Below are positions 12,920 to 13,697 of a stretch of DNA of 13,697 nt, in pieces; the first letter of the stretch is position 1; each line of letters opens with the position of its first letter. The position numbers and the translations under genes are program-made. Under the pieces are notes generated by a model. That model was not told where the DNA came from. It searched no databases and saw only the letters and a list, made by a program, of their open reading frames with translations. The stretch is from the NCBI GenBank assembly GCA_964543575.1, contig CAZIYV010000088.1:1-13697 (forward strand). The letters are read 5' to 3'. This DNA comes from Pelotomaculum_B sp964543575 (GTDB lineage Bacteria > Bacillota > Desulfotomaculia > Desulfotomaculales > Pelotomaculaceae).

Positions 12920-13697
12920 TTGCCGCCAAGCCCAGGAGGACAGCGGCGCCTTAGGCTGGAGATTAAAGCGGTTTTTTTTGCATATTGCCTGATTTTCCAG
13001 CAATGGTTCCTTAAACAGTCTATTTTACGCCGGATCGGCTTCGTCGTTGGGATTTACCTGATTATAACCATTCCTTTGTATGCCGCCTTTCACAGCAACG
13101 CCTGCGGAGTGGTTGCCAACGGCAGACTGATCGCTATTGCGGCAGATGAAAACAGTGCCAGAAAAGCAGTGGGCGACCTGGTGAAATTTAAATCCAGTCA
13201 GACTGGCCGGTCGGTAGACGTTTTAGAAAAGATTAAGTACAAGGGTATTAGAATTAACAAGGAAGATGTGCTGGACCAGGAGGCACTGCAAGAAGAGCTG
13301 GACAATGCGCTTACTTTTAAGACAAAGGGCGCTGTTATCCTGGTAAACGGGGAACAAAAAGTTTTATTGAAAGATGTTCAGGATGCTGAGACTCTGCTTG
13401 CCTGGCTTAAAGCGGTATACCCGGTTGAGCCCGGCGACCAGTTGGGATTTAAGGAAGAAGTAGGAGTTGTGGAGACCCCTGTGGACCTGGAAAACACGCT
13501 TGACCTTGCCACAGCTCAAAAGCAGGTTTTACTGGGAACCAATAAAATCCTGGAATATAAGGTCAAAGACGGAGATAACCTGTGGAACATCGCCAGAGCG
13601 GTTAAAATCGATATGGATCAGATTGTGTTTACCAATCCCGGTATGGATCCGGAAAATTTATCAATCGATCAAGTTCTCTATCTCAGCAAGGAAGCCC
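12920..13697 (+). CDS. Membrane-anchored LysM protein, probably M23-type cell-wall peptidase (3' truncated)
   Basis: The frame runs open from TTG 12920 off the end of the window (259 residues visible). TTG is the likely start: an in-frame stop lies at 12911-12913 and AAAGGGG at 12903-12909 precedes it. Residues 1-38 are basic and cytoplasmic-looking, and residues 39-57 (IGFVVGIYLIITIPLYAAF) form one membrane anchor or uncleaved signal. The next ~150 residues are a charged extracellular region without a motif I know. Residues 213 to about 256 are a LysM peptidoglycan-binding domain: YKVKDGDNLWNIARAVKI, then TNPGM and the QVLYLSK end. This layout (anchor, long spacer, LysM) is common in clostridial proteins that continue into G5 and M23 metallopeptidase domains, but the catalytic part is outside the window, so the peptidase call is inference. 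Confidence 0.75.
   Translation, partial: MPPSPGGQRRLRLEIKAVFFAYCLIFQQWFLKQSILRRIGFVVGIYLIITIPLYAAFHSNACGVVANGRLIAIAADENSARKAVGDLVKFKSSQTGRSVDVLEKIKYKGIRINKEDVLDQEALQEELDNALTFKTKGAVILVNGEQKVLLKDVQDAETLLAWLKAVYPVEPGDQLGFKEEVGVVETPVDLENTLDLATAQKQVLLGTNKILEYKVKDGDNLWNIARAVKIDMDQIVFTNPGMDPENLSIDQVLYLSKEA

Overview
The window looks like a chromosomal segment from a spore-forming, moderately GC-balanced member of the Clostridia (Firmicutes), most like the Desulfotomaculum/Pelotomaculum group (Peptococcaceae). This placement is inferred from three things: the DUF2232 - rplI - lonC - dnaB order, a Lon protease of the sporulation-associated LonC type, and a SCIFF peptide/maturase pair typical of Clostridia. 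No transposase, CRISPR array or phage gene is visible.

Region 1 (1-4431, + strand) is a housekeeping cluster: the end of a DUF2232/YybS-like membrane protein, ribosomal protein L9, LonC and the replicative helicase DnaB. gdpP (yybT), which usually sits just before rplI, is absent. The lonC-dnaB gap holds a perfect 20-bp inverted repeat whose left arm also supplies a consensus -35 box for dnaB. Region 2 (4487-7368) is a two-gene unit with a very good sigma-A promoter and a long leader: an uncharacterised FAD-dependent dehydrogenase (COG2509 type) and purA. Region 3 (7423-7954) holds tRNA-Lys(UUU), tRNA-Glu(UUC) and tRNA-Gly(CCC), all with encoded CCA. A repeat-rich spacer separates the first two, and tRNA-Gly has its own promoter. 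Region 4 (8200-10615) is glnS overlapped by a zinc-ribbon/DUF4145-like gene, closed by a terminator.

Region 5 (10655-12785) is the most interesting part. A small, unrecognised minus-strand gene is divergent from scfA, the 50-residue six-cysteine SCIFF (ranthipeptide) precursor, which is followed by scfB, its radical SAM/SPASM thioether-forming maturase. A strong intrinsic terminator lies between scfA and scfB, so maturase expression probably depends on read-through. Region 6 (12824 to the end) is the 5' part of a membrane-anchored LysM protein, probably a cell-wall peptidase that continues past the window.

Unusual start codons are frequent: TTG is the best start for dnaB, scfA, scfB and the LysM gene, and GTG for rplI and the FAD dehydrogenase. 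Calls rest on reading motifs by eye; no database search was run.
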